Shown here piece by piece: positions 26,376 to 34,345 of a stretch of DNA of 64,000 nt. This DNA comes from Vulgatibacter incomptus (lineage in GTDB: Bacteria; Myxococcota; Myxococcia; Myxococcales; Vulgatibacteraceae), in the NCBI RefSeq assembly GCF_001263175.1, contig NZ_CP012332.1:2787501-2851500 (forward strand). The letters run 5' to 3'. The notes under the pieces are model-generated. The model made no database searches. It saw nothing but the letters and a program-made list of their open reading frames with translations, and was not told where the DNA came from. Numbering within the stretch: the first letter of the stretch is position 1; each line of letters opens with the position of its first letter. The translations under genes and the position numbers were made by a program.

Positions 26376-27257
26376 TCACTCGAGCTTGATGATGCGCTCC
26401 TCCGGCCAGGCCGCCTCCAGCTCCCTCATGGCCGTGCCGATCACGGCCTGGATGCGGAAGCGATGCGGGGCGCTGGCGGGCACGAGGATCCGGGGACCCT
26501 TCCCTGCGAGCTTTCCGTCGACGTAGACGGGCGTCCCGGCCGGGATCTCGATCAACAGGCAATTGCAGAAGGGAGCGAGGCCCGCGAGCTTCTGGAGCGC
26601 CAGCTCCACGCGGATCGCGAAGTTGACGTTGTTGGACTTCTCGATCCCCGCCGTCACGATCCCGACCACGCGCCCAGCCCGATCCACGACCGGGCCACCG
26701 GAGTTGCCCGGGTTGAGCGGGATCTGCGTCTGGAAGACCGGCCGCTCCGCGCCGAGGGGATAGATGTTGGACACCATCCCGGTGGTGAAGGTCCAGGCGC
26801 CACCCAGCCCGTGGCCCACAGAGGCCACCCAGCTCCCGACCTGAAGCGATCCGCCTCCTAGGGGGAGGGGGCGGGTTCCCCGGATTCCTACCTGGACGAG
26901 CGCGAGATCGACATCGTCCGCGGCGCGCTCGACGACCTCGCCCTGGAGCCTGGCGCCGTCATTGAGCAGCACGGTGACGGTCTTCGACTTCCCCACGACG
27001 TGGGCGTTCGTGAGGATCAGTCCGGAGTCCGAGACGAAGAAGCCCGAGCCGAGCGCGTCACCGCGGCTGATGAAGACCACCGAGGGCGCGACGAGCTGGA
27101 AGAGCTCCTGCTGCTGACGTTCCAGCTCGGCGAGAGCGTCCCCACGCGACGAGGTGGGGACGCCGGAAGCGGTGAGCACCGAGGCGAGCGCAGCAAGCGC
27201 CCCGAGGGTACGGGGCGATCGCCAGATCGTGGGCGCGCTCGATGCGCCGCGGGACAT
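26376..27257 (-). CDS. Secreted trypsin-like serine protease (S1C-like) with C-terminal PEGA-like tail
   Basis: A 293-residue protein with an N-terminal signal region. The catalytic triad is visible: His in ILTNAHVVGK, Asp in DVDLALVQVG and Ser in NPGNSGGPVVD. This is the DegP/HtrA-type core, but there is no PDZ domain; instead the last 75 residues (AGTPVYVDGKLAGKGPRILVPA) look like a PEGA-type beta domain. Export to the periplasm is likely. The ATG directly abuts the stop of the upstream unknown gene (0 bases), so the two are co-translated and probably work together. Convergent with the PAS/GAF kinase gene 21 bases away. Confidence 0.85.
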   Translation of the reverse strand: MSRGASSAPTIWRSPRTLGALAALASVLTASGVPTSSRGDALAELERQQQELFQLVAPSVVFISRGDALGSGFFVSDSGLILTNAHVVGKSKTVTVLLNDGARLQGEVVERAADDVDLALVQVGIRGTRPLPLGGGSLQVGSWVASVGHGLGGAWTFTTGMVSNIYPLGAERPVFQTQIPLNPGNSGGPVVDRAGRVVGIVTAGIEKSNNVNFAIRVELALQKLAGLAPFCNCLLIEIPAGTPVYVDGKLAGKGPRILVPASAPHRFRIQAVIGTAMRELEAAWPEERIIKLE

Positions 27258-28334
27258 CTAGAAGTTGCCCTGGAGCGAGAGGCCGCCGCCGTCACGGGTG
27301 GCGAAGAGGCTCGCGTGCACCGGATTGCCCTTGGGCTGCTCGCGGCTGGCCAGGCCCAGCCTCTCCTTCAGCCTCGTGTTGTGCTGGTCGGCGAGCTCAC
27401 GGGCTACGGTCGCGTCGACGGGGTGGGGGCTGATGAGGTTGCCCACCAGTACCAGCACCAGACCGGTCCCCCCGACGATTGCGCCGGTCGTGAGCGCCCG
27501 GCTCTGCTTCTTGTCGCAGGCATCCGAGAGCGGGTCGTCACACGAGAGGCCAGAGACCATGATGATGGGGCCGACGAGGACGCCCGCGGCTCCGGCACCG
27601 ATGAAGCTCCACCGCAGGATCTGGCGGGTACGGTAGCTGCTCGCGAGGTCCGGACGCTCGACCACCTCGTAGAAGGCGGCGCCGTCCAGCGGCTTCTTGT
27701 ACTTGCCCTGGTAGGGGATGGTGGACGAGCCGACGACGCCGCCGGTCTGGACGTTGATCGCGACCAGGTCCTGGAACCAGATGAAGCTCTTCTCGTACTC
27801 CTCCTGGGCTGCGGCGTTCGACTTGGACCCCTGGTCGGCCATGGTGGAGACCGCCGCGGCGACGCCGCGGTTCACGCCGCTGCTCGGCCCCTCCTCCTGG
27901 GCCGCGAGGACCGTCCCGGCCTTGGCGGAGAAGCCCGAGAGCGCGTCGCCGCCCTTGGAGTAGACGGTGACCACGGCGGAGGGCTCCCTGGCACCGGGAA
28001 ACACCCGCACGATGGCGATGCGGGTCACGGGCAGGTTCTTGCACTTCGCGACGATCGCGGCGTCGTCCAGATTCGAGAGATCACCGAGAGACTTCGCGTC
28101 CATCACGAGGGGAAAGGACGGCGAAGCGCGGAGGGACGCCTCGAGGGCGCCGGCCGCCGACGAGAGCTCATCCGAGGGTGCGCCGGCCGCAGCCACCAGC
28201 ACGGGATGCTCTCCGCCCTCGAAATAGCTCGCGACGGCCGGGGAGGGGAAGGTGCCACTCCAGTCGGCCGCCATCGAGACAGCGGGCGCGAGACAAAATG
28301 AGACGACGGCTGCCAGCGACGCAACGCGAGACAT
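27258..28334 (-). CDS. Unknown exported protein with two C-terminal membrane segments
   Basis: A 358-residue protein I do not recognise. A signal peptide ends at VSMAADWSG. Residues about 30-240 are soluble, with a LVMDAKSLGDLSNLDDAAIVAKCKN stretch and TRIAIVRVFPG that could form a small alpha/beta domain. Two hydrophobic segments follow (WSFIGAGAAGVLVGPIIMVSGL and TGAIVGGTGLVLVLVGNLI), separated by a Cys-containing loop CDDPLSDAC. The start at 28334 follows GGAGGGG. The serine protease gene starts at the very next base, so the pair may form one envelope unit, the protease acting on or with this protein. Confidence 0.7.
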   Translation of the reverse strand: MSRVASLAAVVSFCLAPAVSMAADWSGTFPSPAVASYFEGGEHPVLVAAAGAPSDELSSAAGALEASLRASPSFPLVMDAKSLGDLSNLDDAAIVAKCKNLPVTRIAIVRVFPGAREPSAVVTVYSKGGDALSGFSAKAGTVLAAQEEGPSSGVNRGVAAAVSTMADQGSKSNAAAQEEYEKSFIWFQDLVAINVQTGGVVGSSTIPYQGKYKKPLDGAAFYEVVERPDLASSYRTRQILRWSFIGAGAAGVLVGPIIMVSGLSCDDPLSDACDKKQSRALTTGAIVGGTGLVLVLVGNLISPHPVDATVARELADQHNTRLKERLGLASREQPKGNPVHASLFATRDGGGLSLQGNF

Positions 28335-28364
28335 GAACCCCTCCGATACTTTCACTCTAAGTTA

Positions 28365-29714
28365 CTAGAGCATCGTACCAGAGAGGATCACCTGCGCAAC
28401 TGTGAAGTAGATGACGAGGCCCGAGACGTCGACCAGGGTGGCGACGAACGGCGCGGACGCGCTGGCGGGGTCGAAGCCGATGCGTTTGAGGAGGAACGGG
28501 AGCATCGATCCCGCGAGCGTTCCCCATGTCACGACGCCTATGAGGCTCAAGGCCACCGTTCCGGCCACCAGCAGATAGTGCTCGCCGTAGGAGTGGAACG
28601 CGTGCTCCCAGATCACGATCCGGGCGAAGCCGATGGACGCCAGGATCACGCCGAGAGAGAGACCGGAGGCGAGCTCACGTCGGATCACCCGCCACCAGTC
28701 GCGGATCCGCAGCTCCCCGAGGGCCATCGCACGGATGACCAGGGTGGTGGCCTGCGAGCCCGAGTTTCCACCGCTGGAGATGATCAGGGGGACGAAGAGG
28801 GCGAGCACCACCGCCTTGGCGATCTCGTCCTCGAAGTGGCCCATCGCGGTGGCGGTGAGCATCTCGCCGAGGAAGAGGGCGGCGAGCCACCCTGCCCGCT
28901 TGCGCACCATCTCGCCGAAGGGCGTGCGCAGGTAGGGCATGTCCAGGGCTTCCATGCCGCCCAGCTTCTGGATGTCCTCGGTGGCCTCCTCCTCGACCAC
29001 GTCGACGATGTCGTCGGCCGTGACGATGCCCTTCATCCGCCCTTCGGCGTCGAGCACCGGCAGCGCCATGAGATCGCGCTGGGCGAAGATCCGGGCGACG
29101 GCCTCCTGGTCCATGTCCTCGGGGAGCGAGATGAACTCGGTCTTCATCACCTCCGAGACATGCTTCTCGGGAGACGCGACGAAGAGCTCGCGGAACGAGA
29201 CCACGCCCAGGAGGCGCTGCATCCCGTCGAGGACGTAGGCGTAGTAGACCGTCTCGATCTGCTGGTTCCGGGCCTGGCGGCGCAGGTAGGCGATGGCCTC
29301 GTCCACCGTGGCGTCCGGACGCACGCGGGCGAAGCGGGGGCTCATCAGGCCGCCCGCCGCGTCGTCGGCATAGGCCAGCAGGCCGCTCACCTCGTTGCGG
29401 GCGAGGTCGTCCAGGAGGCAGAGGAGCTCTCCGCGCTCCTCCGGCTCGAGCTGCTGGATCGCGTCCGCGGCGTCGTCCGGTGCCAGGTACCGAAGCCAGA
29501 GCCTCCGCGCGTTCGGAGGCACCGCCATGAGCAGCGCCGCGTGATCGTGCGAATCCAGCTCGAGGAAGAACTCCTCGGCGTCGTCTCGGGGGAGGAGGAG
29601 GAAGCCTTCGGCGCGATCCTCTGCGCTGAGGATCGGCCAGACCGCGCGCAGGTCGTCAGCGCGGATCGATTCCGAATCGGGAAGGGTCGAGGGGACGGGC
29701 CGCACTTGAGCCAC
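28365..29714 (-). CDS. mgtE: Magnesium transporter MgtE
   Basis: A 449-residue MgtE: an N-terminal superhelical domain (DDAEEFFLELDSHDHAALL and DDAADAIQQLEPEERGELL), two CBS domains (GLMSPRFARVRPDATVDEAIAYLRR to about residue 250) and a C-terminal membrane domain of five helices, with SSGGNSGSQATTLVIRAMALGEL, the pore-lining helix motif. MgtE is a Mg2+-gated channel in the inner membrane; the N and CBS domains close it when Mg2+ is high. The start is GTG at 29714; no in-frame ATG fits. It lies 30 bases upstream of the unknown exported protein. Confidence 0.95.
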   Translation of the reverse strand: MAQVRPVPSTLPDSESIRADDLRAVWPILSAEDRAEGFLLLPRDDAEEFFLELDSHDHAALLMAVPPNARRLWLRYLAPDDAADAIQQLEPEERGELLCLLDDLARNEVSGLLAYADDAAGGLMSPRFARVRPDATVDEAIAYLRRQARNQQIETVYYAYVLDGMQRLLGVVSFRELFVASPEKHVSEVMKTEFISLPEDMDQEAVARIFAQRDLMALPVLDAEGRMKGIVTADDIVDVVEEEATEDIQKLGGMEALDMPYLRTPFGEMVRKRAGWLAALFLGEMLTATAMGHFEDEIAKAVVLALFVPLIISSGGNSGSQATTLVIRAMALGELRIRDWWRVIRRELASGLSLGVILASIGFARIVIWEHAFHSYGEHYLLVAGTVALSLIGVVTWGTLAGSMLPFLLKRIGFDPASASAPFVATLVDVSGLVIYFTVAQVILSGTML

Positions 29715-29840
29715 CCCCGTCCATTACGCAACACGTCGGCATGACGCGGAAGCTAACGCCGCTGCCCTTCCACCGCAAGGCGAACGGCGTGGGGAGATGA
29801 CGATCTCGGTCGAGCGGGTTCGACCCGGGTCGACCGACGC

Positions 29841-32800
29841 TCACGAAGCCGCGAGAGCCGGACGTCCATCGGCCGGTCCGGCTCCCGACCAAGATGGCGC
29901 GAGGGCGAGGTGCCGAGCCGACGGATCGACGGAGAGGAGCCGCTCGGCGGTGTGCGGGTGGCAGGTGAAGAAGAGGACCTGGTGTGCGCCCGCGAAGTCC
30001 GCGAGGACCGCCGCCGTCGCCGCGGCCCGCTCGGGGTCGAAGTTCGCCACCACGTCGTCCATGAGAAGAGGGAGCCTCGTCCCCTGCTCCGCGAAGGCGG
30101 CCACCAGCCCGAGGCGGACGCAGACGTAGAGCTGTTCCCGGGTGCCCCGGCTCAGCGCGGACGCGGGAACCCGGCGGCCCCGGCCGTCCAGGACCTCCAC
30201 TCCATCGCCTTCCACGGTCTGGAGGACGCCGACGTAGCGCCCGCCCGTGATCCGGGCGAAGGCCTCGCCGGCGTGGCGGAGCACCGCCGGCTGCCGCTCC
30301 CGTCGGAGCTCCTCGAGGGAATCGAGGAGGAGCTGCCGCAGGAGGACCGCCTTCCTCCACCTCCGCGCGGCTTCGGAGAGCTCCGTCTGGACCTGCTCCC
30401 TCTCGGCCGAGAGGCGGGGCACGTCCCCGGATCGCTCCAGCTCCTCCCGCTCCCGGCGAAGGAGGGCGAGCTCCCTCGCGAGCGCCTCCACCTCGGCCTC
30501 GCCCTCCTCCACCGCCGCGACGGCGAGGACCCGCTCGTCCTCCCATCTCGCCTTCTCGCCCGTCTCCAGGGCGGCACGGGCTGCAGCCGCGTCCTCTCCA
30601 GACCCGAGCGTCTCGTCGATGGCCCGCCCCGCGCTCCGACGCTCCTGCAGCGCCGCCTCCCGGCGGCGAGCCTCGTCCACCCGCCGGGCTAGGCCAGCCC
30701 GATCCTCCACACCGGCCTCCGACAAGAGCTCCCTTCGCTCGGCCTCCAGCCGCTCAATCTCTCTGCGGGCAACCTCGGCCTCCTCGCGGAGCCGCTCCTG
30801 CCTGGATTCGAGGAGGCGTCGCTCCTCGCCTCGCTTCTGCTCGGCCTCGAGGGACGCCGAGAGTCTGGCGAGGCCTTCCTCCGAGGCGCCGCGCGCGCCG
30901 CTCGTAGCGCTCTCGGCCGCCGTCCCGGCCTCTCCCAGGACAGCCGCGACCGCCTCCTCCCACGCCCATACGGCGTCGGCGATCCGCCGGTGCTCGGCCT
31001 GCTCCCTCGCCCTGGCGTCGACGGCCTGGACCGCCTCGTCCAGCCGGAGGAGGTGCTCACGGGCGGTTTCGGGCCCGAACGGGCCTCCAGCTCCCGCCAG
31101 ATCGCCCACGTGCTCGATCCACTCGCCGTGGAGCGCTCCCGCGGCCTCGTCGGCGGCCGCCAGGGCCTCCTCGGCCCTCCTGCATTCGCGGGCGGCGAGC
31201 TCTTCCGCGACCTTCGAGCGACGGAGGTCGTCCTGGCGGTCGTCCCATCGGGTCCGCGAGAGCCTGTAGCGCCCGAGCGCCTCCGCCGCCGCCTCGATCG
31301 CTGCAGCGGAGGCTTCGCCGCCGAGCCCGGCCGCTCGGGCGTGTGCGTCGATGGCGGCCTCGATCGCGGCAAGGCGCCGTTCCGCCTCGGCACGGGACTG
31401 CCCGCGGGATGCCCCGGCCTTCGCACCCTTGGCCTTCTGGATGCCGAATGCGAGGAAGGCCAACGCTGCCGCCCCGGCGACGGCTCCGACCGCCCACTCC
31501 CCGCGGACTAGGGCGGCGAGCGCCACGGCGAGGAAGGCAGCCGCTCCCACCCACGGGAGCGCCCCCGCAGGTGGGAGCGCCCCACCTGCGGTTGGCGCCG
31601 CGCCGAGCTCGTCGAGCCTTCGCGCGGCGCCTTCGAGCTCGAGTCGCGCGGCACGCAGCTCGGCGAGGGCGCCACCCTGGCGATCGAGGGCAGCGAGGGT
31701 GGGCGGCTCCTCGATGGCGTTCAGCGCGTCGCGCCGCTGGGCGAGCTCCGCCGATGCCCGCTCGAGCTCGCTCCGCGCCCTCGCCTCGAGCGCGGACGCC
31801 TCCGCTCGGCGCCGTTCCAGCTCGCGGAGCCGGGCGCCGAAGCGCTCGATGATCTCCCTGCGCGGCAGCGAGCGATCGATCGCGCGCGCCCGGTCCTCGC
31901 TCCATCCCGGCCCCAGGCTGGCGAAGAGGGCAGCGGCGGTCTCCTCGTGCCGATGGATCGTCGCAGCGAGGGCCGGCAGCCGCTCTCGACGGTCGGCCTG
32001 GAGGCGCGCCTCCCGCAGAAGCCCCTTCACCCTCCCTTCCAACCCCACGAGGCGAGGATCGGGCCGTAGCGCTTCAATCGTGTGGCCGAGCCGCTCCGCT
32101 TCCCGCTCGGCCGCAGCGCCCGTCATCTCGAGGTCCCGAAGGCGCCCGTCCAACGCGTCGAGCCTGGCGAGGACTTCGCCTGTCCGAGCATCCCCATTCC
32201 GCTCTGGGGGAAGCTCCGCGAGGACCCCCTCGGCCTCCCGGCGTCGGAGCTCCTGGGGCCACAGAGCAACAAGCGCGTCCCGCCGCGCGACGTCCGCCCT
32301 CGCCGTGCGGAGCAAGGCTTTCAGTGCCTCCAGGCGAGCCGCCCCATCCGCCTCGGCGTCGAGCCGCTCCCGATACTGCCGCGACCGGCTCCGGGCCGCC
32401 TTGAGCTCCAGGTCCAGCTCGTCGAGGCGCCCTGCGAGCTCCCGCACCCTCCCCTTTCGTGCGGAGAGCTCGGCGTCCCGGGCGAGCTCGAGCTCGCCGA
32501 CCAGCGCCGTCGCCGAGCGTCCCGCGCCAGACAGCGAAGTATCGAAGAGCCTGAGCTCCATCTCCGAGCCGGTGAGGCCCGAGAGGTCCGCCAGCTCGTC
32601 GAGTCCGAAGGCGAAGACGCTCCTGTAGAGCGGAGCGTCGACGTTCCGGAGGAGGGCGCGCAGGAGCGCCTCCCCGCCCTCCCTGCCGTCGGGCCCCTCC
32701 ACCCGCAGCGTCCGGCGCCCGCCCACGGCCCGGTGGATCGCGAAACGCCCCTCGTCCGCCTCCACCACCAAGGTGCCGCCGTGGACGCCGCCAGCGAGCG

Positions 32801-32984
32801 GCGGATGCTTCGACTCGGCGGATCGGCCGGTCGGAAAGCCGTGGAGCATCCCGCGCACGAAGGCGTGGAGCGTGGTCTTTCCCGCCTCGTTGGGCCCCGT
32901 CACCAGGTTCAACCCCGGCGAGAGCTCGAGGGAAAGATCGTGGTGCAGTCCGAAGCCGTCGATGCGGAGCTCGCGAAGGATCAC
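29841..32984 (-). CDS. YhaN-family SMC-like AAA ATPase
   Basis: A 1047-residue ATPase: Walker A GPNEAGKTT at residues 31-39, Arg/Lys-rich coiled coils, and a C-terminal half-site with the signature SALSRGTREQLYVCVRLGL and Walker B LPLLMDDVVANFD. Between the coils, at about residues 470-515, lie two hydrophobic segments (WVGAAAFLAVALAALV and AVGAVAGAAALAFLAFGI), which YhaN proteins have and SbcC lacks. It resembles the Rad50/SbcC class and should act on DNA ends together with the metallophosphoesterase partner encoded upstream, whose stop overlaps this ATG as ATGA. The membrane hairpin suggests it works at the inner membrane. A strong DNA hairpin lies inside the gene at 31566-31590. Confidence 0.85.
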   Translation of the reverse strand: MILRELRIDGFGLHHDLSLELSPGLNLVTGPNEAGKTTLHAFVRGMLHGFPTGRSAESKHPPLAGGVHGGTLVVEADEGRFAIHRAVGGRRTLRVEGPDGREGGEALLRALLRNVDAPLYRSVFAFGLDELADLSGLTGSEMELRLFDTSLSGAGRSATALVGELELARDAELSARKGRVRELAGRLDELDLELKAARSRSRQYRERLDAEADGAARLEALKALLRTARADVARRDALVALWPQELRRREAEGVLAELPPERNGDARTGEVLARLDALDGRLRDLEMTGAAAEREAERLGHTIEALRPDPRLVGLEGRVKGLLREARLQADRRERLPALAATIHRHEETAAALFASLGPGWSEDRARAIDRSLPRREIIERFGARLRELERRRAEASALEARARSELERASAELAQRRDALNAIEEPPTLAALDRQGGALAELRAARLELEGAARRLDELGAAPTAGGALPPAGALPWVGAAAFLAVALAALVRGEWAVGAVAGAAALAFLAFGIQKAKGAKAGASRGQSRAEAERRLAAIEAAIDAHARAAGLGGEASAAAIEAAAEALGRYRLSRTRWDDRQDDLRRSKVAEELAARECRRAEEALAAADEAAGALHGEWIEHVGDLAGAGGPFGPETAREHLLRLDEAVQAVDARAREQAEHRRIADAVWAWEEAVAAVLGEAGTAAESATSGARGASEEGLARLSASLEAEQKRGEERRLLESRQERLREEAEVARREIERLEAERRELLSEAGVEDRAGLARRVDEARRREAALQERRSAGRAIDETLGSGEDAAAARAALETGEKARWEDERVLAVAAVEEGEAEVEALARELALLRREREELERSGDVPRLSAEREQVQTELSEAARRWRKAVLLRQLLLDSLEELRRERQPAVLRHAGEAFARITGGRYVGVLQTVEGDGVEVLDGRGRRVPASALSRGTREQLYVCVRLGLVAAFAEQGTRLPLLMDDVVANFDPERAAATAAVLADFAGAHQVLFFTCHPHTAERLLSVDPSARHLALAPSWSGAGPADGRPALAAS
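31566..31590. repeat. Perfect 10-base inverted repeat inside the YhaN gene
   Basis: CGCAGGTGGG / CCCACCTGCG with loop AGCGC. It encodes the Gly/Ala/Pro linker directly before the first hydrophobic segment of the protein, so it is in frame. A related GTGGGAGCGCCC-like string occurs just upstream. It could be a captured REP-like element; only one copy was noticed. Confidence 0.5.
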
Positions 32985-34261
32985 GCCTCCACCTCCAGCC
33001 GGTCGAGGGCGTCCCTCTCGACGCTCTCGAGCAGCGCGGCGATCTCGTCGTCCGCGATGGGCGGCACGTGGTTTCGCAGGGCGCCGCCGCGCAAAGGCAG
33101 CTCGAGGGACTCGATCATCGCCCGACCGACGGCCCCGGAACCAGCTTCAAGATCCGCCGCGATGGCGTCGAGGCGCCGCAGGATCCCGCCGACGAGATCC
33201 GCGCGCTGCACGAGCACTTCTCTCTCGACCTCCGGCGAGGTGCGTCTCTCGAGGCGCTCCCAGCGAATCCAGGGGCGCCGCCCTTGGGTCGCGTCTTCGA
33301 GCGCCGAGCGAAGCGCCTCCTCCCGGCCCACGAGGCTCCGATGGAGCGGGCCGCGGCCGACGACTTTCGCGGCCAACATCAGCCCCTCGCAACCGGGTGT
33401 CTCGGACAGCCCCTGGGCCTCGTCGAGCAAAAGCCTCTCCAGGGCCGGCAGATCCTCGAGACCGTCGATGTCCGCCGTCACGGTGGAGAACCTCACCGGC
33501 GCCAGCGGGCACGGCTCGACCTCCGCGACCGCGTCGTCCACGACGTGGATTAGCAGCGCACCCTTGGCGCCCTGCTCCGCTGGCTTGAAGCTGCGGCCCT
33601 GCAAGTTGCCAGAGTAGGCGGCCCAGGTCCTGCCGCGGAGGAGGACCCGTCCGGCGTGGACGTGCCCCAGCGCCCAGTAGTCGAGGCCCGCCGCCGTCAG
33701 ATCCGCCGTCGAACAAGGGGCGTAGGGATCGTGCCCCGGCTGCCCGTCCACGTTGCAGTGGAGCACGCCGACGTGGAGGCCCGCCTCCGGGCCCCGCCTG
33801 AACCGCGCTGCCAGGTTCTCCCGCTCCGACCGGGTGCCGAAGCTGATCCCGTGGACGGTCGCGATCCGGTTCCCTTCGTGGACGATCGGCACCGACTCGA
33901 CCGCCTTCGAGCCGAATACGTGGACGAGCGACGGCCAGGAGGCGATCGCGCCCCACCCCTCGTCCACCGGATCGTGATTCCCGTGCGCGATCAGCGCGGC
34001 GATCCCCGCACGGGAGAGCCGCTCGAGCCCGCGGCGAAAGGCGAGCTGCGCACGGACGCCCCGCTCCGCGCCGTCGTAGAGATCCCCCGCCAGGACGACG
34101 AAGGCGACCCGGCGCTCCAGGGCGAGGTCGATCAGCCGCTCGAAAGCCCGGAGCGAGGCCTCGCGCAAGGCCTCCGCTAGCTCCGGGCGCTGGGCCCCGA
34201 GCCCTTCGAAGGGCGTGTCCAGGTGGAGATCCGCCGCATGGAGGAAGGTGAACGTCGACAT
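32981..34261 (-). CDS. YhaO/SbcD-like metallophosphoesterase (DNA exonuclease)
   Basis: A 426-residue nuclease with the metallophosphoesterase motifs in order: LHAADLHLDTPFEG, VVLAGDLYDGA, AHGNHDPVD, GVLHCNVDG and LGHVHAGRV. These coordinate two Mn ions in the Mre11/SbcD class. The C-terminal part (from about residue 270) is the cap and ATPase-binding region. It is the partner of the YhaN ATPase, whose ATG overlaps this stop in ATGA. The start at 34261 was chosen because the family begins with the FTFLHAADLHL strand; ten extra codons upstream are possible. Confidence 0.88.
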   Translation of the reverse strand: MSTFTFLHAADLHLDTPFEGLGAQRPELAEALREASLRAFERLIDLALERRVAFVVLAGDLYDGAERGVRAQLAFRRGLERLSRAGIAALIAHGNHDPVDEGWGAIASWPSLVHVFGSKAVESVPIVHEGNRIATVHGISFGTRSERENLAARFRRGPEAGLHVGVLHCNVDGQPGHDPYAPCSTADLTAAGLDYWALGHVHAGRVLLRGRTWAAYSGNLQGRSFKPAEQGAKGALLIHVVDDAVAEVEPCPLAPVRFSTVTADIDGLEDLPALERLLLDEAQGLSETPGCEGLMLAAKVVGRGPLHRSLVGREEALRSALEDATQGRRPWIRWERLERRTSPEVEREVLVQRADLVGGILRRLDAIAADLEAGSGAVGRAMIESLELPLRGGALRNHVPPIADDEIAALLESVERDALDRLEVEA

Positions 34262-34345
34262 GCCGGGCAGCCTACATCGGCCCCCTGACATCCCCCCGGG
34301 CCGCGATCGCGAGAAACGTAGGTGACCTCCGGCTGCTCCGCGTGA

